64,000 nt of DNA from Halichondria panicea (taxonomy: Eukaryota > Porifera > Demospongiae > Suberitida > Halichondriidae): positions 2,824,001 through 2,888,000 of the forward strand of contig NC_087389.1 of NCBI RefSeq assembly GCF_963675165.1, read 5' to 3'. Both the position numbers and the translations under genes were made by a program. The stretch's first letter is position 1. Each line of letters starts with the position of its first letter. Below the pieces are notes generated by a model. The model saw only the letters and a list, made by a program, of their open reading frames with translations. It made no database searches and was not told the origin of the DNA. Shown here one piece after another: positions 23,552 through 33,700 of the stretch.

Positions 23552-24405
23552 GGGCAGGGTTAGTTGGGCGGAGTCCAACCAACTGCGTAGGGTTGGGCAC
23601 CACTGCAATGTCAGGTTTTGTGTCACTGCAGAAATTTTGCAGCCCAATCAGATTGCAGAGTTCAAGTGCTGAAGGCGTGGCTTATTAATGAACGAGTCAG
23701 TAACTATTTTCTTATTTATTCTCTTTCTTTATTCAAATCAAAATGCAACAATAGTAGACAAGCCAGCTTGATCCAGGAACACTCCAGGTCAGTTAGAGCT
23801 AGTGGCAAGCAAAAGTGACTCCTGCAGAGCATTCTAACTGAGATTTACGGTTACCGCCCACTTTGTTAGCCACACCCTAAAGCTAAGTACCAGTTTCTGG
23901 AACAAAACCTGACATTGCAGTGGTGCCCAACCCTAGTCTGGCCCCAGACCACTCCCTTGCACGTGATCTGACATGTGCCAGGGAGAGGGTCTGGCATTTA
24001 GAGTCACTTTTCTTGGTTCAGATGTCAAAATTTGACATCTCCAATCAGATTAGCAAGAATGCAATTAAACTGTCACATGATTCCACTTCACAGAGGAGGT
24101 TGATAGTACTTGACCTTTGTCATTTTTAAAACTATGCCAGTAGGCAATGGCTAACTTAAATTCCTGTATACATCAACTAAAAATGTTATTTCAAGTACAG
24201 AGAATCTTTCAAATCTCACTAAATCTGTATAGGAGTAGAGATAATAGCCAGCCAGTTTTAGCATCGTCACCACGCCCATTTCCGACACGCCCACTTTTGA
24301 CTGTCTGAAAACCAAGAAAAGTGACTCCAGACTCTCTCCCCGGGAGGAGTCTGGCCTCGAGACTAGCCCAACCCTACGCAGTTGGTTGGACTCCGCCCAA
24401 CTAGG
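23552..24405. mobile_element. 0.85-kb inverted-repeat element upstream of SLC35A
   Basis: Left arm agggcagggttagttgggcg ... caactgcgtagggttgggc and right arm gcccaaccctacgcagttgg ... ggactccgcccaactagggc are complementary over about 45 bp. A partial inner arm copy (acctgacattgcagtggtgc, 23905-23936) mirrors 23600-23620. Confidence 0.75.
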
Positions 24406-24608
24406 GCAGGGTCATATAGCCTCGAATCATGCTCGAATCCAGGCCGATTAAATACGTATTTTAATCGGCCTGGTCTCGAGGCTAGGTCACAGACCACTCC
24501 TCTGAGGCCAGACTCCTCCCCTCCATCAGATCATGTGTGCCAGAGAAGAAGCCATGCAGAGGAAGCCACGTGTGCTCATGGACTCTGGACTCGAGAGTAT
24601 ATACAAGT

Positions 24609-25317
24609 ATGTCTTCCAAACCTGTTACAGGCAAGCAGTCAGGTACACAACCTAAGGGAAAATGGAGAAAGTTTGTGGACTTAACAAAGTTTCTATACAG
24701 CAATGACTTCACCAGGTAGAAATCTATGTAGCTACTGTAGTTTGATCTTTGTATAGACTACTGTAAGACCTCGATTTAAAGCGACACTTTTTAAACCAGA
24801 GGTCGCTTCTCTTGGAGGTATATTGTATTAAGTCCTTGTGTCGCATATTTAGAAGATATTTAGAAGGTCGCATCTAATCTACAGAGTCTACTTGCCTCGA
24901 TTTCAGGCCGGTTTAATAAAAACACTGATTTTACAATCGAGGCTAGGGAGTGGCTACAATTTACCTCTATTTAGAACGCGACATTAAAAAATAATTTTCA
25001 ACGCGGTTGTTGCTATTTATAGAGGTCAGACAATTGCTGAAGCTCCAGGGTGTCGCATATTTGGAGGGTCGCCTTAAATCGAGGTATTACGTATACAGAG
25101 CCATCACAATTTGATCTACAGTCTCTCGCAAAATGGTATTTTTTGTGGCACACTCGAATCGTATATAAATTCTATTCAGGGGTATTGGTCGCGATATTTT
25201 GATGTTCAGCACATCTGTTGTGGTGATCCGTGTAGTGATGAGTGCTCTAGTAGAGGAAATCCCCCCTGCAGCTGCTCCAAGTGTGATGGGAAGATAAAAT
25301 ACAGGAGCGCTCACTAA
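24609..25317 (+). CDS. Orphan 100-aa cysteine-rich protein, two exons
   Basis: Two exons, 24609-24715 and 25122-25317, join in phase (consensus AG|GT donor, CTACAG acceptor) to give 303 nt, 100 aa. The N-terminus is basic (MSSKPVTGKQSGTQPKGK) followed by WRKFVDLTKFLYSNDFT. The C-terminal half is cysteine-rich, with CCGDPCSDEC, then PCSCSKC, ending KIKYRSAH. Eight cysteines within about 35 residues could bind metal or form disulphides. No signal peptide or membrane segment is visible. I do not recognise the family. The intron is almost filled by a MITE (24761-25091). The divergent spacing from SLC35A and the coherent phase favour a real gene; expression is unknown. Confidence 0.5.
24761..25091. 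repeat. MITE (ctgtaagacctcgatttaaa family), copy 1
   Basis: Ends ctgtaagacctcgatttaaa and gccttaaatcgaggtattac, with internal gtcgc..tttagaggt motifs. It fills the intron of the 100-aa orphan gene. Confidence 0.75.
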
Positions 25318-25443
25318 CATACTAATATCATTATTGTGATTTGATAATTATGTACCTAACATAATAATTATAGCTGTACACATGCATAATTATATCTTTC
25401 TAATCGCTTCTGGGTTCATTAATCAAATCATTAGCACTCTGAA

Positions 25444-27305
25444 TCATAAAAGTGTCCTGGCAATATCTAAAAGGGTATCTGCTGCAATTGAGTTCTGTTC
25501 ATATACATTGGTTCCTGTTTCACAGCACATCACCAGAACCTGTTAAAAAATGTTTTATTGATGTTACCTAGTGAATATTGCAAGCCTGAGATCATCCCAT
25601 GGTTTTGACACATTAAACTTACTGGGTCTAAGGGTACTGTTCCCAAAAACGGAATACTGTACTCATTGCACAAGCTTTGAACTCCTCCATCATCTGTAAA
25701 AATTGGAGACTCCTCCTATGTAATTAAAAACATTTTCTAAGTGGCAAGTATAATAAGTAACTAATCTTGTACCTTACAGCAAGGGCACACGTATGATGCC
25801 ATGTTCCCCACTATGCCGATAATGTTTAGACTCATCTTTCGACAGAAACTTATCTCTTTTCGAATTGTAGCCAATGCAACATCTTGCGGTGTGGTTACCA
25901 GGATTGCCCCTTCTGGTTTCACATTCAGCAACATCTTCACCACAGTTAGATGCTCATCAGACGTCCCAGGAGGAGTATGTGCAAACACAGAGTTAAAGAG
26001 AGTCAATGATGATTCCAGGAGGTTACTGTGTGCTGTACACATGTTTATGAATGCGTCAAATTGAAATAGTGCAGCATTATGGCACAAAAAGATTTAGCTG
26101 TCAGTCTAAGCAGGAGGCGAGCAGATTACAGATCTGCTCCTGGTCTAAGTTAAGTAAGACAGTAGAGTGAGTAACGAAAATCTAGCTATAAGGGTCACCC
26201 GCACCTAGAGCTCCCAGCCCTGCCCCTTAGGATATGGGAGATTCAGTATAATAGACATGTTGTATTAATTATGACTTGTGAGTTGAAATTGCGCTATAAT
26301 ATTATGGCCCTCTCCATTGGGGTGCCTTTTTGGTGCATGCATATACGGCAGTGGGGTTTCTCCCCCCTCATACTCAAAATCCTATGCAGCCCTAAAGACC
26401 TCCCTTTTTCATTTGCTCTCTCCTACTCAAAATCCTATGCGGCCCTGAAGACCTTTCCCACATTTTTGGAAAGACACTATATATTATTAAGGTACAGAGG
26501 TGGAGATTGCTGGTTCCTTAATCATAATCAATAGCCTGAGGATATCAAATATAAGGTAGTCCAACCGCCCCCAGAAAGTATCCTTCAGGAATTGCTTGAT
26601 TAGAGATGATTTCCTAGGTCCCCTCCACACCACTGGACTGTCAGATTCACCAAGTAGACACCCAACAGACATCACTTTCACTTCAGAATGGGGGGACCTG
26701 TATATAAAACATAAGAAATATATAGCTGTAATTTAAGGCTACGTGTTATGTTATATAATCAGGTGTATGACAGACTCTCAATGTGTAATAAAAATCATTC
26801 GATCTCTAACTTTAATACCTGAGTGGAGTCCAGCCATACTGAGAGTTGACTACAGCCTGGCCTTCTACAGCCAAGAGTTTTGGTATGCTAGGTCCACAGA
26901 TGTCAAGATCAAGTATGCCAACCTAATATAAACGTGGTGAGGTAAGGTAAGGTAAAGAGAAATTAAAATTACATGTGCATACGCAAGACTTGCCTTAGTA
27001 TTGAGTTTTGCCAGGGCCATACCCAGACATGCAGCAACAGTAGATTTTCCCACTCCTGCGGTGTTTGTGTATGACGTAAAAATTGTTGTCAGTATGTAGT
27101 CTACCTCCTTTTCCTGATAACACAAGAATTTTTTTTTTGATTGCCTTCATTCTGACGTTTATATACTTCTGGTCTTCATCAACTCCACCTATTAAAGAGC
27201 ATATGCATAACCCACTGGAAAGTGAGTACCTGAGTCACCTTGCTGCTGCAAACATAGCTCCCTCCCAGGACACCCCTGACATACGCCAGCTTTCCCTGCT
27301 TCACA
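25444..27305 (-). CDS. NUBP1: NUBP1/Nbp35-type cytosolic Fe-S cluster scaffold ATPase
   Basis: Minus-strand P-loop ATPase of the Mrp/NBP35 family, the cytosolic scaffold on which 4Fe-4S clusters are built for cytosolic and nuclear proteins. Exons: 27239-27305, 27105-27188, 26994-27055, 26819-26922, 26546-26697, 25773-25978, 25623-25715 and 25444-25539. The first exon seen carries the NUBP1-specific N-terminal ferredoxin-like motif (EAGKAGVCQGCPGRELC). Then ILVLSGKGG|VGKSTVA (Walker A, deviant), VGILDLDICGPSIPKL, VKVMSVGCLLGE, IWRGP-like VVWRGPRKSSLIKQ, WGRLDYLIFD|TPPGTSDEH, GIVGNMASYVCPCCK (the C-terminal CxxC) and FLGTVPLDP. The ATG exon was not identified: the read starts at TGTGAAGCA after an acceptor at 27306-27307. 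One intron has a GC donor (26993) and one has AT-AC ends (25979-26545). The N-terminal cysteine motif separates it from NUBP2. Confidence 0.88.
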
Positions 27306-27605
27306 CTAGCTAGTGTGTAATGTATATGCGTGTGCAGGGAGTACTATATGATGTAAATTAATAATTGGGCTTCTATATACTTATACATACTAGTGAATAG
27401 CGTGAGCACTTTATCGTGCGAAGCGATGGTTTCAATCGAGATCCACGTAATTATTGGTAGTAATGGTGAATAGTCAATCTTGGGTTAAAACTTGCTCCAG
27501 CTGCTCTCCACTCTAGCGGTTCCGCCCTAAACTCGGTACACATATTATATTACATCAATACAAGACTCTCTGAACGACTTCTCACCCCACGGCCGCTAGT
27601 CAGCT

Positions 27606-30600
27606 ATGCTTCTTACAATGACAACCGGCCACAAGAAAGCTCGTTACACAAATAAGGTACGTCTCCAGCTAGCTACTTCTCCACCCTTGTATTGTGTACC
27701 TCTATAGTATTGTAGTCATAGTATAGTACAGTAGAACCTCGATTATCCGGACACCTTGGTTCCAGAGGCAGGCCGGATAACTCATGGATAAACCACGCCT
27801 TAATCCACCCACAAAAAACAGCAGTGTCACATGGACGCATGCGCAGAAGATAAGCAAGCCTATCTCCATAGTAACAGCTGCGATGCGCATACGCATTTAA
27901 GGGACACACCCATTTCTAAAATGAAAGTTGTCAAGTCAGATATAATAGGGCTGGATAATCTGCTATAGCACTTGCAGCAGCAGTGACCTGTCAGCTACAT
28001 AATCAGATAATCTGCTATAGCACTTGCAGCAGCAGTGACCTGTCAGCTACATAATTAGAGTTCTCTGAAAAAACCTGCAAACGGTTAATGTTTGGGGTAG
28101 TCTATCATCAGCTCCAATTCAAAAATAGGGTCTGAAGAACTTTCCTATATCAAAGTTGCGGTCCTACGGGGCTAATAGTAAACAGTGGTCACAAATTCAT
28201 ATTTGATGTAAATTTACCGTCCTCCCTCTAATAAGTATATACTTATTCTAATTGAGCGCCAATAGTTTTTTGCTGGCATTAAAAGAAATTATAACATGGC
28301 CTTAAATCGAGGCTACAGGTAAAACTGATCTATGATACCCTCATGGAAACAGCTATATATACTAAGTCTAGTATTATACTCTACATTCCATTGCTAAGCG
28401 CCAATCTAATATAAGAGCCAAACTAGATTATTTTCTTGATCTACATGTATTTTAGCCTCGATCCCAGGCCGTTCTTCCTCGAAGGGAGGGCCTGGTATCG
28501 ACTGCTTGTGCATGCGCTAACCATTAGCCAGATACCGGCTAACGCAGGATAACAACGCGTATGCTGAGTAAAACAATGACGTCACAACGAACGGAAGTGG
28601 ATTGAAGGAAATAGATAGAAAGTTCGATTGAAGGTTTCTAGCCCATCTGAGAAAGAGCTGATAGCTACCCGTAGCCTGCAACAGTGTGGATGACAATAGC
28701 CTAATGGACAGGCCACGCCCATCTAATACTAACTTTGGTGAAAGTCTACTATACTGCAGTATCAGAAAGAAAATAGCTGTACATAGCTGGTACAACAAAA
28801 CTACAGCTATGTCTCTAGCTAGCTAAATAGCTCTGTGTATGACTTTCAATACTTTGTCAGGATATTTTCGTGATAAATTCAGTATTATAGGGGAACAAAT
28901 ATTCAATAATGTTGCACATGTGCAAGAAGTCAGTAGCAGGCCTTCTCTTCAGGGGAGACCAGTGAAGGAGGCTACATGTATTTGTGCACCAAAGCATAAT
29001 TAATTTTAAGTGGCGCTTATTAGAAGAGTGTATGTAGCAAAAGACGCATTCGTTTCTCTCCCCCACTGTTATACCTTATTTTTCAGGACTGCCACTTGCA
29101 TTTGGATTGCTCGTTTTTCAGGATACTGTAAGACATCTAATTAAGATGACACTTTCAAAGCCAGAGGTCGCTTCTTTGGAGGTTGAAAAATTGAAGACCT
29201 GGTGTCGCTTATTTAGAGGGTTGCAGTCTACTTGCCTCGATTTTTCTAGCTGCTTAAAAAACGTGTATTTTCCAGTGGGCTAGATTGAGGCTAGGGTGTG
29301 GCTACATTTGTCGTGACATTAAAACAACGCAGCTGTCGCTACTTTTAGAGGTCAGAAAATTACCTAAAGCTTGAGGGTGTGAGGGTCGCCTTAATTAGAG
29401 GTATTAAGGTATATCAGTTGCATCTACATACAACTGTGTAGAGGCTATCTTTAGAGCACAAAAAATTCCGATCAGCTCAAGTTGGTGCCTAAATTATGGT
29501 GGCGTTTATGTTCAACAGCTGGCAAGGCCGTAACAAGCAAGTTTAGAGTGGTCAGGCCAAGGTAAAAAAAGGTTATACTACAATATTGACGACCACTACC
29601 AGGAAACCACTATGCAATTTTCAAATGACCACCATTACCTACTTAGCTCCAAAAAGTGGTCAGGCAAAACCTGACCAGCCTGACCGCTTAGACAACTGTT
29701 TAGAAGTGAAGGAAGTCAAAGATGCAGGATGATTGTCTTGATGTCTCATTTTTATAAGCGCCAGAAAAAATTCCAACAATAGTTGGCGCTTTTTTAGGAC
29801 CATTAAATTATGGTGGCGCTGTAATTACATCAATTACGATACCTAGTCTGGGGGCCAGACCTAATAGCTCGGGGGCAAAATCAAGAGAGCTAGGATTAGG
29901 TCTGGAGACTCTTGCAGCATTTCCGTGTGCTCTAGCGGAATGTGGCCAGAGCCAATGAAATGCATATCCTATGTCATGTGATTTTTTAACCCAATGAAAT
30001 GCGAGTATTGCCTTTATGGAATTTGGATTACAGCCAATGGAATTTAGATACAGCCAATGAAATGAGAGTATTGCTACATCTACTCCTTCTTTATAACCTC
30101 CAATATCACAGTCTCCTCCCTATTGACATTCCAAGAGCACACGGAAGTGCTGCAAGAGTCTCCAGACCTTCTTTCTCTCTTCCCCCTCCCCCCTCTGAGA
30201 AAAAGGTCTGGCCCCCAGACTATACGATACCTTCTTTCCCATTTGTTTGCCTCCAAAATACCGCAGCAGTCACACGCCAAGGGTTTGATAGGAAATTCTC
30301 CAGAACCATTTTTTTTATTCGGGGCTGGTGCATGATACTTTTTTATAGTTTGGGGGGCTGAGCTGACTTGTCGCCACAATATCATGTGACAGTACTTTCA
30401 GTGGACAATACAGTTATTATTGACTCACACTCTCAGCTGGGCAACCAACAGCAGCTGCATATCCTATAAGTACGTCACTTTTCTTAGCTATTTCCATCGG
30501 TCCTCTTGCACATGCATGGCGCATACGTTATTAGCCTCCTTCACTGGGAAGTGGGAAGTGCGGCCTGGGATCGAGGCTAACGGTCTTTTCCTATTCCACC

Positions 30601-30772
30601 ATAGATATATACAAGGGTGAAGATAAAAGCATTGAAAGAGCTACATATGATCCCTGATGCTCAATGGATTGCGTTGAATGTGACACCTTTGCCACACTTA
30701 AAACGAACAGGCGATATGACAACACTGCACTATGTCTATGACTATCTACGTAGATCTACATCACATCTGTGA
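27606..30772 (+). CDS. Small 72-aa ORF upstream of and overlapping the glucuronyltransferase start
   Basis: Exon 27606-27656 (MLLTMTTGHKKARYTNK, GTACGT donor) joins in phase to 30605-30772, whose acceptor follows a pyrimidine run (ttttcctattccaccatag). The second exon reads IYTRVKIKALKELHMIPDAQ, then WIALNVTPLPHLKRTG and HYVYDYLRRSTSHL before TGA. The product is 72 aa, basic, with no signal peptide; I do not recognise it. It could also start at the second in-frame ATG (27618). Its TGA (30770-30772) overlaps the ATG (30772-30774) of the next gene as TGATG. Both ORFs lie in one continuous exon, so one mRNA would carry both. The alternative is a coincidental ORF in the 5' leader. The intron (27657-30604) holds repeats only. 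Confidence 0.5.
27953..28065. repeat. Two-copy tandem repeat of about 58 bp
   Basis: The unit gataatctgctatagcactt ... cctgtcagctacataat occurs twice head to tail. Upstream, at 27727, is a piece ctgtagaacctcgattatcc-like end (cagtagaacctcgattatcc) of a MITE without a matching second end. Confidence 0.75.
28452..28900 (+). repeat. Long dispersed repeat, copy 2
   Basis: Same family as 10878-11540, shorter by internal deletions (for example around 28675-28700). It is in the intron of the 72-aa small ORF. Confidence 0.75.
29124..29411. repeat. MITE (ctgtaagac family), copy 2
   Basis: Ends actgtaagacatctaattaa and ccttaattagaggtattaag. Shares agaggtcgcttctttggagg with the copy at 24761. Confidence 0.7.
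29845..30225. repeat. Intact 0.38-kb MITE (tagtctgggggccagacc ends)
   Basis: Left end ctagtctgggggccagacct and right end aggtctggcccccagacta. The reverse complement of its right two-thirds matches both sides of the LINE at 53841-57780. It is in the intron of the small ORF. Confidence 0.8.
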
Positions 30773-33700
30773 TGCGGTGGCCATGGATAGTTCTCCTGCT
30801 CTCAAGTAATGTCTTAACTGCAATTGTCATTCTCAGTATGAAATCATCTGTGTTCAGTGAGTGGTCAGAGTTTACATACTGCACTGTAATTGATGTAATT
30901 ACAGCGCCATGTCAGTATCAACATAATTGTTTATGTCCTAAAAGAAGCGCCAACCGTTTATTTTTTCCTGGCGCTTATTTGGGGCGAGCGTAGCGAGCCG
31001 GCCCTAACTTAGTGACGACGGTAGGAAATTTCTCTGTATGTATGTATGTATGTATGTATGTAGTGGTACGGCCTGATAGGTGGTTTTTACACACGCGGTT
31101 TTTACACACGCGGTCCTTACCAATTTCGTGTATTCCTCGTGTATTTTGCACAACTGGAGGCACAAGAAAAAGTTGCATAAAATGAATACTGACAACGAAC
31201 GCAAACAAGAAAGACTTCGAATAAGGAGGGATCGAAACAGACAAGCAAGACAGCTGAAGAGAAAGAAGTCAGGCTAGCCAAACGCAGAGAAAAAGCACAG
31301 GGCACTCAAGATTCAAGGATGCCAATAGAGCATCCCAGCAACTGAGACGGGACACAGAGACTCCTGAGGCCAGGCAGGCACGCCTACAGCAAATGGCTGC
31401 TTCCACCCAAACCAGCAGAGCTTCAGGTAAGTACAGACGGCGTACAGGTGATATAAGCCAGTGTAATTTTCATTACAGATACTCCTGAGGCCAGACAGGC
31501 ACGCCTACAGCAAATGGCTGCTTCAACTCAAACCAGCAGAGCCTCGGGTAAGTGCCACTGACAAGTGGCGTTCATGATAATAAGCCAGTGTTTTTTTCTA
31601 CAGAGACTCCTGAGGCCAGACAGGCATGCTTGGAACAAGACAAGCATAGGTATTCACAACACACAGATATGAACTGCCTGTACTGCTAACACGCTCGCCC
31701 CATGACACCTTGTGTCACCCTAGTATATATATAAAAAGACTTGTTTGAGACATCAAGACAATCATCCTGCATCTTTGACCCTTTACACTTCTAAACAGTT
31801 GTCTAACCCATAGCTACAGTCAATGAACGTTGTTCACGAGTCACTCAGCTCTCAACGGTGCAGCTAGCAAGTGAAACTGAGCTAGACCACGCCCATTTTC
31901 TCTACAACTTTTTTATACTAGCTGTAGAATTTAGGCGCCAGCTGGGCTGATCACAATTTTTTTCAGTAAAAGATGCACCACTCAGAAGTGGAATTAATTT
32001 TTCTGGCGCAGTAATTACAGTGGAACCTCCATAAAACGGACACCATTAGGAAACAGCCTTTTGGCCGTTATAGAGAGGTGGTCTTCCTTGGGAGGTTCCG
32101 ATTGCCAGCTATGTGTGGTCTATGAGGTCATTTCTTGCTGCAAATGAATCCTGGAGCTTTGCTAACTGCTCATACAAGTTTTGAAAAGGCTGTAGAGACA
32201 AGCTACAGCTAGGTTTTCACGATGTGCAAAATAATTTCTGCTAATTCTGGGTGTGGCTGTTCGTTCTGGGAGGTTATTTTCCATTGCTAAAGCTGGTTGG
32301 GGACTAGAAAGCTGCTCGTTATACGGATTAGAGAGGTGGTCGCTCCTGAGAGGTTGCTTTACATTGAAGTCATTGTAGTTTCAATCCGGACCTGAGCTCT
32401 TGGCCATTATATAGCGTGTGGTTGCTCTTCGGAGGTGGTCGTTAATGGACGTTCCACTGTACATCAATTATAGGTATAATTAATAGTATGGCTAAGAGTT
32501 CAATATGGGATTAGTAGCACGAGTAACAAGCAATACGCCTCGTGCAATTAGTATCCTTTCCAGTACTTGTTATATGAGTGCTATTAATTAATCCCTTATT
32601 GCATGAGTGAGTAGCCATACTTTGTGATGCAGTGATGCAGTTTTAAGGACATTGTTTTTTACCTCCAGTTTCAGTAAAAAAAAGTTGCCGCGGCCGTTAT
32701 TTGAACGTGCGGTCGTCAAGGCAGTAATTGCACGTCGTTGCAATTACTTACCGTTCACCAAAAAGTGACGAGCCACGCCCCTCTACCCCGAAACCGGTGT
32801 CAGAAGATCCAGTGACTCCCCATAACAATGACTGCATGGGTAGATCCTAGGACTCGTGTAGTGACTCCCCTATCAATGAGTGCTAGGATTCAGTGATCTT
32901 GCAGCTAGCTATACAATCTACCATTTATATCTCCAATTGAATTATTTTTTGCTGGCGCTTAGGTTATAAATGCGGCCTGAAATCAAGGCTATAATTATGT
33001 ATAATTATCCATTGGAGCCTCATGGAACGCTTCTATATTATAATGCAAAGCGCCACTCCAAGTACCAAACTATTAATCTAATATTTTGTGTGCCACTAAT
33101 TTTAGCGCTGTAATTACTTTTAATAATTATACGTGTTATACCTCGGTATGCGCTTGCGCAAGCAAGGTATACGAGGTATACGGTAGTGTTTGTGTTTGTG
33201 TGTGTGTGTGTGTGTGTGCTCGCGCGCGCGCGAGTATGTCTGTCTGTCTGTCCTAGACTGCTACAGCTGCTCAATTATCAATGTAGTACGAGCTTCTATA
33301 GCCACGCGTTTTCTTGGATTTCAATCTGTGGAGATTTGGAAAATAATGCTTCATTCTCGAGTTATGCCTAGTTCTTTCTAGACACATTCTTAACTCCTAC
33401 TAGTGTAATTATGCCTCGAGGCATGGCCACACAAGGGATACGGTAAACTTGACTGTGTGTGTATCTGTTCCAGCTGTAACTGCTCAACAGTTGCAATGCG
33501 ACGAAAACTAACAGCTTCTATAGGCTTCTAGCCACGTTCTCTTGGATTTTGTGTCGTGGATTAGCAAACTAAAGCTTCTTTCTCGAGTTATGTCTAGTTT
33601 GACTCACATTGAAGGCTGTTGCTGTCTCTTCAGAATCTTTCGTAGCATCATTTGTTCGCACAAACTTTCTATTTAACTTATGAGTTAGCCTTGCACTAAA

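Noticed and set aside
25979-26027. Conventional acceptor (ACACAG) at 26026-26027 for the NUBP1 exon
   Set aside because: It would add about 16 foreign residues before TPPGTSDEH; the AT-AC junction restores the family sequence exactly.
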